Source: Methanohalobium evestigatum Z-7303 | Lineage (GTDB): Archaea; Halobacteriota; Methanosarcinia; Methanosarcinales; Methanosarcinaceae | DNA length: 64,000 nt | Direction: 5' to 3' | Assembly (NCBI RefSeq): GCF_000196655.1 | Contig: NC_014253.1 | Location: 1,381,423-1,445,422, forward strand | Shown here: in pieces, positions 31,784 to 40,170 of the stretch | Layout of the letters: every line of letters begins with the position of its first letter | How positions within the stretch are numbered: the first letter of the stretch is position 1 | Position numbers and translations under genes: made by a program | Notes under the pieces: generated by a model | Databases searched by the model: none | Told to the model about the DNA's origin: nothing | What the model saw: only the letters and a program-made list of their open reading frames with translations

Positions 31784-31808
31784 TGGTTTGTAACAGTGTT
31801 ACAAACCA
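31784..31808 (+). terminator. Terminator stem-loop after thermosome gene
   Basis: An 11-bp perfect stem TGGTTTGTAAC/GTTACAAACCA with a 3-nt loop is followed by ATAAAATTTTTT. It overlaps the 3' end of the converging DUF2119 gene. Confidence 0.7.
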
Positions 31809-32380
31809 TAAAATTTTTTATAATTTTCAATTGCTTTTTCTGCTTGTTCTGGATATTTTTGTTTTAAAAATAGTATAAAATCATCCCTTGAATTGCATTC
31901 TTTTACTATATCAGCCATTTTAGCGGCAAATTGTTTTGATTTTTCATCGGATTTTTTAATTTCAAATGATAGGCACAGTGCCTTTTTGGAAAAATAGTTA
32001 CGCCTGATATAGGGAGCCACTGAACCGAGTAAAACATTGTTATCAAGTTTGCTGTATGCAGGTACACCTGTCTTTTTAAGTCGGTTTTTATCTGTTAGAT
32101 ATACAATGTTTTCACCGGAGTAGGAATGCAGTTCTACATAGATGCTTGGTTGATATTTTATAACAGTGTCGATTATTATTTTGCCCTTGTTTTTATAGTA
32201 GCTTTCATCAAGGGTTGATACATATTCACCACTGTTTACTACAGGAATGGTTATCAGTGTACCATGTATGGGTGTTTTGAGATTGTATAAAATGTCTGAT
32301 GTATCTTTCCATTCATCACCGTGCAATCCTGCAACAAAAAGACGTACTGGATCTCCACTGCCATAGACATTTACAGACAT
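31799..32380 (-). CDS. DUF2119 family protein
   Basis: The 193-residue sequence matches the DUF2119 family of methanogens: LFVAGLHGDEWKDTSDIL near the N-terminus, YVELHSYSGENIVYLTDKNR mid-protein and LCLSFEIKK. The HGDEW and ELHSY elements resemble the metal-binding pattern of zinc carboxypeptidase-like (M14/AstE) folds, so a hydrolase is possible; this is inference. ATG at 32380 is preferred over the TTG at 32389, which would overlap the upstream gene's TGA. Confidence 0.8.
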   Translation of the reverse strand: MSVNVYGSGDPVRLFVAGLHGDEWKDTSDILYNLKTPIHGTLITIPVVNSGEYVSTLDESYYKNKGKIIIDTVIKYQPSIYVELHSYSGENIVYLTDKNRLKKTGVPAYSKLDNNVLLGSVAPYIRRNYFSKKALCLSFEIKKSDEKSKQFAAKMADIVKECNSRDDFILFLKQKYPEQAEKAIENYKKFYGL

Positions 32381-32385
32381 TATAA

Positions 32386-33048
32386 TCAATAACCAGAATT
32401 TTGAGCAATTATATAGATTTCCTGTTTTTCAGGTTCCAGAACATCAATTATTGTTAAACCCATGTCCTTTAATTTTTCAAGTATAATGTTTCTTGTATTG
32501 ATGTCTTTTGTTTTTGTCACCTGTAGTAATTTTCCGTTCTGTTTTAACAGTGGCAGTACCCTTTCAAGTATTTGAACAGAATCCATTGGTTCAAGAGTTA
32601 AATCACTAAGAATAACATCAACTTTTCTACTGGACAATTTATCCATAGTAACAGTGAATATATCATCGATTACAAAAGATACATTGCCATATTCTGATGA
32701 TATTTTTTCCAGTTCTGATTCAAAGTAACGGCTGAATTCTATTCCTCTTACATATGCTGCAATCTCTGATGCGTAGAGAAGAAATCCACCTGCACTTGAA
32801 CCAATATCCAGTACATAATCATTTTTATTGATTAGTCCTGTTTTTTCCTGTATATACTGGAGTTTAAAATAACCCTGAGGTCTATCAAATCCTTCTTCAA
32901 CTTGCACTTTATTTTCTGGTTTTACATCCTTGGACGCTTTTTTAACAATCCTGCCATCGATTTTCACCTTGCCACTGGCAATTGCAGTTTTGGAGCGTCC
33001 TCTGGATGTAAAATAGCCATTTTCAACAAGATATACGTCCAGTCTCAT
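32386..33048 (-). CDS. S4-domain methyltransferase (TlyA/RrmJ-like)
   Basis: Residues 1-60 form an S4 RNA-binding domain (MRLDVYLVENGYFTSRGRSKTA...GRIVKKASK). Residues ~75-210 form a Rossmann methyltransferase with the SAM-binding VLDIGSSAGGFLLYA and acidic loop DVILSDLTLEP. This TlyA/FtsJ-like architecture is expected to methylate rRNA. The stop lies 5 bp from the DUF2119 start, so the two are coupled. The rRNA site is unknown. Confidence 0.85.
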   Translation of the reverse strand: MRLDVYLVENGYFTSRGRSKTAIASGKVKIDGRIVKKASKDVKPENKVQVEEGFDRPQGYFKLQYIQEKTGLINKNDYVLDIGSSAGGFLLYASEIAAYVRGIEFSRYFESELEKISSEYGNVSFVIDDIFTVTMDKLSSRKVDVILSDLTLEPMDSVQILERVLPLLKQNGKLLQVTKTKDINTRNIILEKLKDMGLTIIDVLEPEKQEIYIIAQNSGY

Positions 33049-33054
33049 GTTGCT

Positions 33055-34170
33055 TTAGTTCAAACTCGAGGTTGATGGTTCACTCTTTTTAAAATAATTG
33101 CACTTTATTCCTGTGGAATCGAAACAGAGATTACAGGATACACACTGGGATTCTTCGCTAATACCCTCTTTGATTTTTGCTACAAAGTCAGGTTCACAGA
33201 TGAACGGGCGGCTCATTGATATCATGTCCGCATTATCCGCACTTATTATTTTTTCCATAATATATTTAGACCTTACTCCTCCAACAAGGATTACCGGTAT
33301 ATCTACAGCGTTTTTAATCAATTTTGCATTTTTCTTGAAATAGGCTTCTTTTTCCACAGAATCGATATTTTGCTGTGACATCAGATGTGTTTCAAATATT
33401 CCGCCACTTACTTCTATAGCGTTGACACCGTTTTGTTGCAGTATTTTTGCAATCTGGATGGTATCGTTTATGTCAAGACCTGGTTTGTCAGAATCAGAAC
33501 CAAATCCATCGGTGCTGTTAAGTTTTACAGTTATTGGATAATCCATATCTAAGGTCATACCACGGATACGTTTGATGATTTCGGTAATAATCCTTGTCCT
33601 GTTTTCAACAGAACCTCCCCACTTATCGGTTCTTTGATTGGTATAGGGAGATATGAAGTTACTCAACAAAAACCCGTGTGCACAGTGCAATTGAACTCCG
33701 TCAAAACCTGCGGCTTTTGCACGCCTTGCAGCATTGGCAAAATCTTCTATAGTTTGAAGAATTTGTGATTCACTCATCTCAACTGGTGTTATACCGGTCG
33801 CTTCATCGGTCACTGCAGATGGTGCAAGAGCAGGGTAGTCTTTAGAGACCAGTGACTGTCGACCACCATGTACTATCTGGAGCATTATTTTGCTATTGTA
33901 CCTGTGAACCTTTGATACTACTTGACTGTAGGGTTCAATAAAATCGTCAGTATAAATCCCCTGTTGATTATTTGCACTTTTACCTCTGGGGTTTACATAT
34001 GAATAACCAGTAATTATAAGTCCGACTTCATTTCTGGCAAGTTCTTCGTACATCTCTGCAAGCTTATAAGTCGGTTTTCCGTTGTTTTCTGCAAGCCATT
34101 CATGAGTTGCAGAACGGACAAAACGGTTCGGAATTTCAAGTTGTGATATATTAATAGGTTCAAACAACAT
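33055..34170 (-). CDS. NADH:flavin oxidoreductase / old yellow enzyme family
   Basis: This 371-residue TIM-barrel flavoenzyme begins LFEPINISQLEIPNRFVRSATHEW and shows the FMN and substrate-site pattern VQLHCAHGFLLSNFISPYTN and DKWGGSVENR. The C-terminus has CVSCNLCFDSTGIKC, four cysteines that may bind a [4Fe-4S] cluster as in 2,4-dienoyl-CoA reductase-type members. The substrate is not predictable. It is 6 bp from the S4 methyltransferase gene. Confidence 0.9.
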   Translation of the reverse strand: MLFEPINISQLEIPNRFVRSATHEWLAENNGKPTYKLAEMYEELARNEVGLIITGYSYVNPRGKSANNQQGIYTDDFIEPYSQVVSKVHRYNSKIMLQIVHGGRQSLVSKDYPALAPSAVTDEATGITPVEMSESQILQTIEDFANAARRAKAAGFDGVQLHCAHGFLLSNFISPYTNQRTDKWGGSVENRTRIITEIIKRIRGMTLDMDYPITVKLNSTDGFGSDSDKPGLDINDTIQIAKILQQNGVNAIEVSGGIFETHLMSQQNIDSVEKEAYFKKNAKLIKNAVDIPVILVGGVRSKYIMEKIISADNADMISMSRPFICEPDFVAKIKEGISEESQCVSCNLCFDSTGIKCNYFKKSEPSTSSLN

Positions 34171-34325
34171 GGTTGAATCTGATTATCTGTAAATTTATAT
34201 TTCTTTTTATACAACTCAACAAGGGTACTGGTGGATAAATCGAATTAATTATATAAGAAATAAAAACATAACCTATTACAGTTGTTACAACTGTCAATAC
34301 ATTAATAATAAAGGGGGAGAATATT

Positions 34326-36095
34326 TTGGAGAAAGAAGCCTATGCTGCATCACTAGCTGCTATATCCAATATAAACAATATCACAAACGATAGAATTGAA
34401 GCGCTGACAAAAAGTCATGGAATGACCAACATTGCAGCCATGAGCGCAGCAAACGCTATAACTACTGAAGTACTTCGCGGAGTAAACATCATGCTGACTG
34501 ATGAAAATACCGGTCAGCTGCAGGTAAATGATGTTTTAAAAAAGGGAATTGAAGCAGCAAAAGAAGCGGGTGCTGACAGTGCAAATGCTGCGTTATTTGC
34601 CGCAACTATATGCTATTTTGCCGGTTCAAACGCTCAGGCAGGTGTACCAGCAGGTAACAGAAAACTTGGTGGACTGGCACGTATGATTGCAGGTGTGGAT
34701 AGATCTGGTGTAGCAGCAATACCCACACCGAAGTCCAATAATAAAGTTTCTGGCTTTGCTGCTGTACAGGCGCTATACGAAGAATTAATAGAAGGCAATC
34801 TGACCAAAGTAGATGGAAGAAAACTTCCACTTGGAGTTGCGGGCGGACCACTCTATGGTCACAGCCATCTCGGTGAAGATATAAGTTATCCGGAAATATC
34901 GTCCAGAGGAGCTGAAATCAGCACAAAAGCGATGATGGATGCTCAAGCAGGCGCCGGAATGGCTCCAAACGGTATCATATCAGCCATAATAGGTGTAGCT
35001 GCCACACTTGAAATAGTACATCCTGATGCCGGCCTAGGAGAAGAATATGGAGAGGCTTTTAAAGTAAAAAGTGCAAATCTTGCCGGAAAACACGCATCCA
35101 AAGTTGCCGGCTTACCTGAAAAACTTCATATTAGGGGTACTGGTGAAGAATATGACACTGCACAACTTGTGGGTGACCTTGGAGTTATACTGAAAGATAT
35201 CGGTGCTCCATCTGTAATAGGAATGATGTCTTTTGAAGAAATGCTCTCAGCTTTTGAAGAGGGAGTATCCGGTTTCTCAGGTGGGCCTATAATGCCGCCA
35301 CTGGGACACATAACAGCTGATTTAGTCATTTCATTACGATCTCTCATATCAAACAATGGTGATAAATCCAAATCAGCTGATATACTTAGAGACATTAAAA
35401 AAACACAGTGGTTAGAGCCAGAACTGGCAGCAACAGGTGCCAATACTATCGCAAGAAAGGTAGAACAGGTTCGCCGCGGTCCAATTACAGAAATAATAAT
35501 CACTGCAACCGAAGGGATGCGTGCTAACCTTATACACAATATCGCTCACAGGGCTTATGAAGAATTAAAATCTGGCAAATCACTAAAAGAAGTAGTCAGC
35601 GAAATCGATGAAGAAAGGAAAGAATTTGTGGAAAAAAGCTGTGCCCAGATGCTTGGTTCTATGACAGGGCATGAACTTGAAATAAAAATCACAAAACTTA
35701 CCGGTGGATGTCGGCGAGATATTCCGTTTGTAAAAGAATACTACGGATTTGACACTGATGCTGACGTGGAACTTGTAGTAGATGGTAAAAAAATAAACCT
35801 GTCAGGAATAGCACAAAATGTTATACCTGATGCCATATTTAACCAAAAACAAGATTTATTGGATGTTTTACCATTTGCTACTATACCTATATCTGAATTA
35901 CAGCTATCTGGTCACACTATCCTTTATATTACAATACCGTCTGCAGTAGCTGCTGCAATGAACCTTATGGATCCAAAAGAAGCAGCCAAACAGTCAGAAG
36001 CTGCAGCCTCATGTACGGCTGCTATACCGGGAGCAAAACCCAAAGCAAAAGAAGTTGCAGAACTTGCTGTAAGAATTGTTAAAGATATGGAATAA
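34326..36095 (+). CDS. Conserved protein of unknown function (589 aa), LarC-associated
   Basis: I do not recognise a named family. The protein is soluble-looking, rich in Ala, Gly, Ile and Glu, with no signal peptide. It has several motifs that look conserved: AGADSANAALFAATI, GVPAGNRKLGGLARMIAGVDRSG, GGPLYGHSHLGED, AGAGMAPNGIISAI, GGPIMPPLGHITADL and ITKLTGGCRRDIPF. A ribosome site GGGGGAG at 34313-34319 is 6 nt before TTG at 34326, which fixes the start. The next gene is a LarC C-terminal-like protein 35 bp on, so a role near nickel or nickel-pincer chemistry is possible but only inferred from the neighbour. Confidence 0.8.
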   Translation: MEKEAYAASLAAISNINNITNDRIEALTKSHGMTNIAAMSAANAITTEVLRGVNIMLTDENTGQLQVNDVLKKGIEAAKEAGADSANAALFAATICYFAGSNAQAGVPAGNRKLGGLARMIAGVDRSGVAAIPTPKSNNKVSGFAAVQALYEELIEGNLTKVDGRKLPLGVAGGPLYGHSHLGEDISYPEISSRGAEISTKAMMDAQAGAGMAPNGIISAIIGVAATLEIVHPDAGLGEEYGEAFKVKSANLAGKHASKVAGLPEKLHIRGTGEEYDTAQLVGDLGVILKDIGAPSVIGMMSFEEMLSAFEEGVSGFSGGPIMPPLGHITADLVISLRSLISNNGDKSKSADILRDIKKTQWLEPELAATGANTIARKVEQVRRGPITEIIITATEGMRANLIHNIAHRAYEELKSGKSLKEVVSEIDEERKEFVEKSCAQMLGSMTGHELEIKITKLTGGCRRDIPFVKEYYGFDTDADVELVVDGKKINLSGIAQNVIPDAIFNQKQDLLDVLPFATIPISELQLSGHTILYITIPSAVAAAMNLMDPKEAAKQSEAAASCTAAIPGAKPKAKEVAELAVRIVKDME

Positions 36096-36110
36096 ATTAT
36101 CCATATCTTT
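36081..36110 (+). terminator. Intercistronic stem-loop overlapping the stop codon
   Basis: AAAGATATGGA and TCCATATCTTT form an 11-bp perfect stem spanning the stop of the 589-residue ORF, followed by CTTTTT. Directly after it come AAGGAGG and the next start, so it may be a partial terminator or an RNA-processing/stability element setting the ratio of the two proteins. Confidence 0.55.
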
Positions 36111-36130
36111 CTTTTTAAGGAGGACAAAAG

Positions 36131-36628
36131 TTGCTTCTAATGACTAATGTAGACAGTGTTTCATGTGACCAGATTCCATATATAATCGATGAATTATACA
36201 AAAAATCTGCTAAAAATGTTCATGTAGTACCTTCATTTACCAAAAAGGGTCGCCAAGAATATATTTTCTTCATTGATGTTTCAAAAGATAATATGGAAAA
36301 TGTAGCAGAATTTATGGCACTTGAGACTGGAATCCTTGGAATAAGGAAAATTGAAACTGAACATTATGTTTTTGATTTTGATATACAAAAAGTAAACTTA
36401 TCGTTTGATGATAATGACGGTGAACTTCTCTGGAAAGGATGCTTAGATGCAAAAATTGTTAAAAATAAACAGGGAATACCGCTTTCAGCAAGAGCGGAAT
36501 TTGAACAACTTAAATCTGCCACTGAGGACATTAAACAATATGGGCTTAATATAAGCATATATGAACTTAAAGAAATGGTAGAACAAAAAGCTCTTCAGGA
36601 AATTAAAAACTTCAACAAAACTGAGTGA
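36131..36628 (+). CDS. LarC C-terminal domain-like protein (DUF111/nickel-insertion family)
   Basis: The 165-residue protein resembles the C-terminal part of LarC, the nickel-insertion protein of the nickel-pincer cofactor pathway: DQIPYIIDELYKKSAKNVHVVPSFTKKGRQ parallels LarC segments with a metal-binding Lys-Lys-x-Arg (here split for length), followed by ETGILGIRKIETEH. The N-terminal LarC half is missing, so it is a stand-alone domain. AAGGAGG at 36117-36123 is 7 nt before TTG at 36131, supporting that start over ATG at 36140. Function in this methanogen is uncertain. Confidence 0.65.
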   Translation: MLLMTNVDSVSCDQIPYIIDELYKKSAKNVHVVPSFTKKGRQEYIFFIDVSKDNMENVAEFMALETGILGIRKIETEHYVFDFDIQKVNLSFDDNDGELLWKGCLDAKIVKNKQGIPLSARAEFEQLKSATEDIKQYGLNISIYELKEMVEQKALQEIKNFNKTE

Positions 36629-36657
36629 ACAAAGAAAAAAGAAAAAAATAGAGTGGA

Positions 36658-36762
36658 TTAAATCTTTCTTTTCTTCATTGCTATTCTCAGGAAATAAAAC
36701 AGTCCTCCGTAAAGAACTGCAAACCCGAATATAGCCACTATTATGCTTTCTGTTGACAGCAA
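36658..36762 (-). CDS. Small membrane protein, MetS-like partner of NSS transporter
   Basis: This 34-residue ORF reads LSTESIIVAIFGFAVLYGGL then FYFLRIAMKKRKI. It is a single hydrophobic helix with a basic C-terminus. Its TTG start directly follows the TAA of the symporter gene (TAATTG). Such tiny proteins next to neurotransmitter:sodium symporter genes match the MetS type that assists MetP transporters in bacteria. It is too short for usual gene calls. It follows a truncated transporter, so it may now be useless. Confidence 0.65.
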   Translation of the reverse strand: MLSTESIIVAIFGFAVLYGGLFYFLRIAMKKRKI

Positions 36763-37890
36763 TTATACCACATCCTTTCTAACCGATGTCAATATAGCCG
36801 CAAGAACCATACCAACCACCATTACAACTACACCAAGTACTGCAGCCATCAGGTCTCCTCCATAGGGAGCCTGCAAATTTGATATTGTTTCCTGTATTAT
36901 CAATATAGTCAGAACTACTGGAACAAGGAATTTGATGCTGAAATTCCACCATTTACCAGCTTTTATATCAGAGTAATTGTTTGCCCATTCTCTGAATTTG
37001 TCCGCACCAAATATCCAGCCGATTGCCACTGCTTCAAGCACACCAACAACCAGCAGTCCGTAAACATTGATGAAATGGTCTATAATATCCAGCCAGTAAA
37101 GACCACCTCGAGTGGCATAAATCAGACTCCCTGCAAATGCTATACCGATAGTAATGTTTACCGCCTTTTTTCTGCTGAGTTCAAATTTGTCCATTAACGA
37201 TGAAGAGAACGCTTCAACAAGAGATATCAGTGAAGACAGACCTGCAATCGATATACATATGAAGAATACTACCGCTGTCAAAACATTAAGTCCCGGTAAC
37301 AGACTCAGGGCTTCAGGGAATACAATAAATGCAAGTCCTATACTGTCCGCAACTACTTCTTCAATACCTACTCCTTTAGCATGAGCCATGTATCCAAGAG
37401 TTCCAAATACTGCAAAACCGACAAGGAAACTGAAAGCCGCATTTGCCAGTGTAACAATGAATGTATTGTTGACTATGTCACTCTTTTTTGGTAAATAACT
37501 TGAATAGGCCACCATTATAGCCATACCGAGACTGAGTGTATAGAATATCTGCCCAAAGGCAGCAAGCCAGACATCAAGGTTTAGAATCGCTCCAAAATCA
37601 GGTTTGAGATACCAATCTATACCATTAAGTGCTCCGGGAAGTGTTAGTGCTCTGACTATCAGAACAATGATAAGTAGCCAGATGATTGGTATGAAAAATT
37701 TGTTTGCTCTCTCGATTCCTTTCTGAACACCTTTGATTTCGATCAGCCACGTTATAAACCAGACAGCCAGAAGGCTTATAAGTATTTCAATAGGGAATCC
37801 ACCCAATTCCCACGGTGAGCCGGTTCTTTGTAACACAGAACCTATGAAATATGTTCCAGTATCTGCAGCATTCGTCCATGCTAATCTGAC
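36763..37890 (-). pseudogene. 5'-truncated sodium:neurotransmitter symporter (NSS) gene
   Basis: From about 37890 the sequence matches NSS transporters: WTNAADTGTYFIGSV, GSPWELGGFPIEIL, GIERANKFFIPIIW, TLPGALNGIDWYLKPDF and AFGQIFYTLSLGMAIMVAYSSYLPKKSD, then several further membrane helices to the stop. Full-length members have about 130-150 more residues at the N-terminus (TM1-3, including sodium/substrate residues). Upstream codons to 37938 derive from the TnpB element end, giving MRLSREFHEF as a chimeric start. No missing 5' portion was found on the other side of the IS. The gene is therefore inactive or greatly altered. Confidence 0.8.
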
Positions 37891-37891
37891 T

Positions 37892-37955
37892 GCTCTCACG
37901 AGTAGTGTAAACTCGTGGAATTCTCTTGAGAGCCTCAACCTTTGACGAGGTTGAG
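37892..37955. repeat. 3' hairpins of copy 4 TnpB element
   Basis: Three stems are seen: CACGAGT/ACTCGTG (37897-37917), outer GCTCTC/GAGAGC (37892-37933), and CTCAACC/GGTTGAG (37934-37955). The last one is formed by the final seven codons and the stop of tnpB. They would lie in the region that forms the omegaRNA scaffold and the right end. Confidence 0.65.
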
Positions 37956-39284
37956 CATTTGCTGATTCATGGACGGTACTTGCGAACTGATATCGAGACC
38001 AGTCGTAGAGGTACCATCTCCACAGCCGTTCATTCCCGCGAGCCCCACGGTATGCATTGATGGATCATAATACGATGATTTTGTCAGTACGTTGACTGAA
38101 GCGTTGAGGTCCCTGTCCATTTCCAGACCACAATTACTGCAGTAGAACGTTCTGTTCTCTAATCTCAGTTTCTCTTTTTTCTTTGTTCCACAATGAGAAC
38201 AGACCTGAGAAGTGTTGTCTGGATTGACCTTGTCTACTATTTTTCCTTTCTCAGCAGCTTTATAGGTTACGTGCTGAACCAGTTTGTTCCAGCCTACATC
38301 TGATATGGATTTTGCTAATCTATTATTTTTTATAAGATTCTTTATTTTCAGTTCTTCAAACACTATCAGGTCGTATTTATTTACCAAGAGTTTGCTAAGA
38401 CAATGCGAGAAATGGTTTCTTGCAGCGGCGACTTTCCTGTGAATCCTGTTCACTTTTTGCTTCTGCTTGTTATAGTTGTTAGATCTGAATTTCATTCTCG
38501 ACAATTTTCGCTGTTCTTTAGCAAGCCTATTCTCAGCTTTCCTGAGGAATTTCGGTGGTTCGACAAAATCATCATCTGATGTAGTTATAAAAGATTTCAG
38601 TCCAAGGTCGATGCCTACAGCGTTTTCTGGAGTAGATGGAACCGGATTATCCGGTAGCTCTACGGTCAGATAGGCAAACCATTGTTTGCCTTCCTTTTTC
38701 AGAGTGCAGGTCTTCAGTTCGCCATTTGGCAGATTATCGATGTCAATCTTGATGAGATTTGATTTACTGGTTATCTTGGATAGATGCAACCAGTTTCCAT
38801 CCAGACGCCATCCGTTCCCATGCTGTTTATATCTGAAACTACTGAAATCTTCTTTACTCTTGAATTTGGGGTGGGCTTTCGGAAGAATTCCATCATATTT
38901 GATAAATCCTGATGAATTATTTCCACATGGAACATTTTTTCTCTTGACGAACATTCCTTTTTTAGGTTTTGTATTCTTCAGCCTACCTTTTTCCAAATCA
39001 TCGAAGAACTTGTCATAAGCAAAACACAATCGCTGGAATACATCCAGTCTTACTGATGAATGTATAGGATAATCCAAATTTTTCAGGAGTTTTTCTAGTT
39101 CTGATCTTTTTACAGAAAGACCGAATCTTTCGTATAAATCGACTTGGAGTGACAGAAGATGGTTCCAGATTAATCTGCAGCACTCCAGTGTTTCATTCAG
39201 TTTTTTCTCTTGTTCAGGAGTGGGATGAATTCTGAACCTCAAATTCCTGCAGTTTTGATCATCCTTACGTACCATCGACTCCAC
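37935..39284 (-). CDS. tnpB: TnpB (OrfB) family protein with zinc ribbon
   Basis: This intact 449-residue TnpB has an N-terminal FRIHPTPEQEKKLNETL, the first RuvC Asp in VGIDLGLKSFITT, the Glu in LIVFEELKIKNL, a four-Cys zinc ribbon (CSHC near residue 367 and CSNC about 20 residues later) and the last Asp in MDRDLNASVN. It differs from the other TnpBs in the window. ATG at 39275 or 39284 may be used. RNA-guided nuclease activity is inferred from the family. Confidence 0.92.
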   Translation of the reverse strand: MESMVRKDDQNCRNLRFRIHPTPEQEKKLNETLECCRLIWNHLLSLQVDLYERFGLSVKRSELEKLLKNLDYPIHSSVRLDVFQRLCFAYDKFFDDLEKGRLKNTKPKKGMFVKRKNVPCGNNSSGFIKYDGILPKAHPKFKSKEDFSSFRYKQHGNGWRLDGNWLHLSKITSKSNLIKIDIDNLPNGELKTCTLKKEGKQWFAYLTVELPDNPVPSTPENAVGIDLGLKSFITTSDDDFVEPPKFLRKAENRLAKEQRKLSRMKFRSNNYNKQKQKVNRIHRKVAAARNHFSHCLSKLLVNKYDLIVFEELKIKNLIKNNRLAKSISDVGWNKLVQHVTYKAAEKGKIVDKVNPDNTSQVCSHCGTKKKEKLRLENRTFYCSNCGLEMDRDLNASVNVLTKSSYYDPSMHTVGLAGMNGCGDGTSTTGLDISSQVPSMNQQMLNLVKG

Positions 39285-39395
39285 CCATTCACCTGATGCT
39301 GATTATACGTTTTGAAGCCATATAAATTTTATCTAATGTTAGCGAATTTACCAAATATTATAGTATTAATCAGATATAGGCGGGGTGATTCGTCA

Positions 39396-39555
39396 CTCTT
39401 AAAACGGAGTTCAAAGATATCTTTAAAACAACTTAAATCAAAGACTCTTTAAACTATAGTTTAAAGATATTGGTAAATTTTCAATTTACCAAGTTTAAGT
39501 TTAACTCTAAATTTCTAATTTAGAGTGTTCTAATTTTAAGAGCATAAGTGAACTC
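39396..39555. other. Cluster of perfect hairpins in noncoding DNA
   Basis: Within the gene-free 39285-39664 stretch are three adjacent perfect stems: a 22-nt palindrome (TCTTTAAACTA and its complement, 39446-39467), TTGGTAAATT/AATTTACCAA (39470-39492) and ACTCTAAATT/AATTTAGAGT (39504-39526). An outer pair CTCTTAAAA (39396-39404) and TTTTAAGAG (39534-39542) encloses them. It could be a structured RNA or a small non-autonomous element. I see no ORF and no recognised family. Confidence 0.55.
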
Positions 39556-39664
39556 ATGGGCTTTCTATATCCCTGCACCCGTTCATCATAAATTACAGAA
39601 ATTATTTAATATTTCTTGATAAGTATATTACAGGAAATATTTTGTTAGTGCAGCAAAAAAGTAT

Positions 39665-40165
39665 TTAATAGGTTTCAAGTTCCTCTTTATCCCTGCATAC
39701 ACAAAAATCGCAGAGTGCAAATTCAATTCCTGATTGTTTGTTTTTGACAGGACAGTAATATACTCCGCTTTCTTTAGTTATTTTGAAACCCCCCGGAAAT
39801 ATCATACCTTCCGGATGTATCGGTTTTTTGGCAATGAAAACAAGGTATAAGGAGACAATTTTTATTAACCGATTGAAAATTTTCTGTTCTGGACTATAAT
39901 TTTCATTCAGACGGTTAATCTTTTCTACCAAATCCTTAAAAACATTTTCATCTATATGTTCGACACTGTCCACCGAATTTTTATTTTTGATTTCTATCAA
40001 AGTATTGAAAATATATTCAAACAGGTTTTGAGTATAATCTTTTTGATATTTTTCTGGTAAATTGCGGTTATTATACTCAATATAAGCTTTGGCTTTCATT
40101 AAATCATGTATGGATATTTTTAAAGCATTTTTTTTAAGGCACTGGAAAAGTTGGGATGTGTCCAT
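39665..40165 (-). CDS. DUF2115 family protein
   Basis: This 166-residue methanogen protein matches DUF2115: a helical N-terminal part, HPEGMIFPGGFKITKESGVYYCPVK (abridged here) and a C-terminal CDFCVC. The spaced cysteines YYCP...LCDFC may bind a metal or cluster. Function unknown. It lies 5 bp after ccmC on the same strand, so it is probably co-transcribed with the ccm genes. Confidence 0.82.
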   Translation of the reverse strand: MDTSQLFQCLKKNALKISIHDLMKAKAYIEYNNRNLPEKYQKDYTQNLFEYIFNTLIEIKNKNSVDSVEHIDENVFKDLVEKINRLNENYSPEQKIFNRLIKIVSLYLVFIAKKPIHPEGMIFPGGFKITKESGVYYCPVKNKQSGIEFALCDFCVCRDKEELETY

Positions 40166-40170
40166 ACTGT

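Larger units (their letters stand above)
37890..39330 (-). mobile_element. IS1341-type TnpB element, copy 4 (different subfamily)
   Basis: A tnpB-only element is inserted at the truncated 5' end of the symporter gene. Nested stem-loops lie just after tnpB at 37892-37955. Its ends do not match those of copies 1-3. The far boundary near 39330 is uncertain; it is placed where tnpB-linked sequence gives way to AT-rich DNA. Confidence 0.7.

Noticed and set aside
36763-37938. Complete NSS transporter of 391 residues
   Set aside because: The first ~16 codons come from the TnpB element end and the first three membrane helices of the family are missing.
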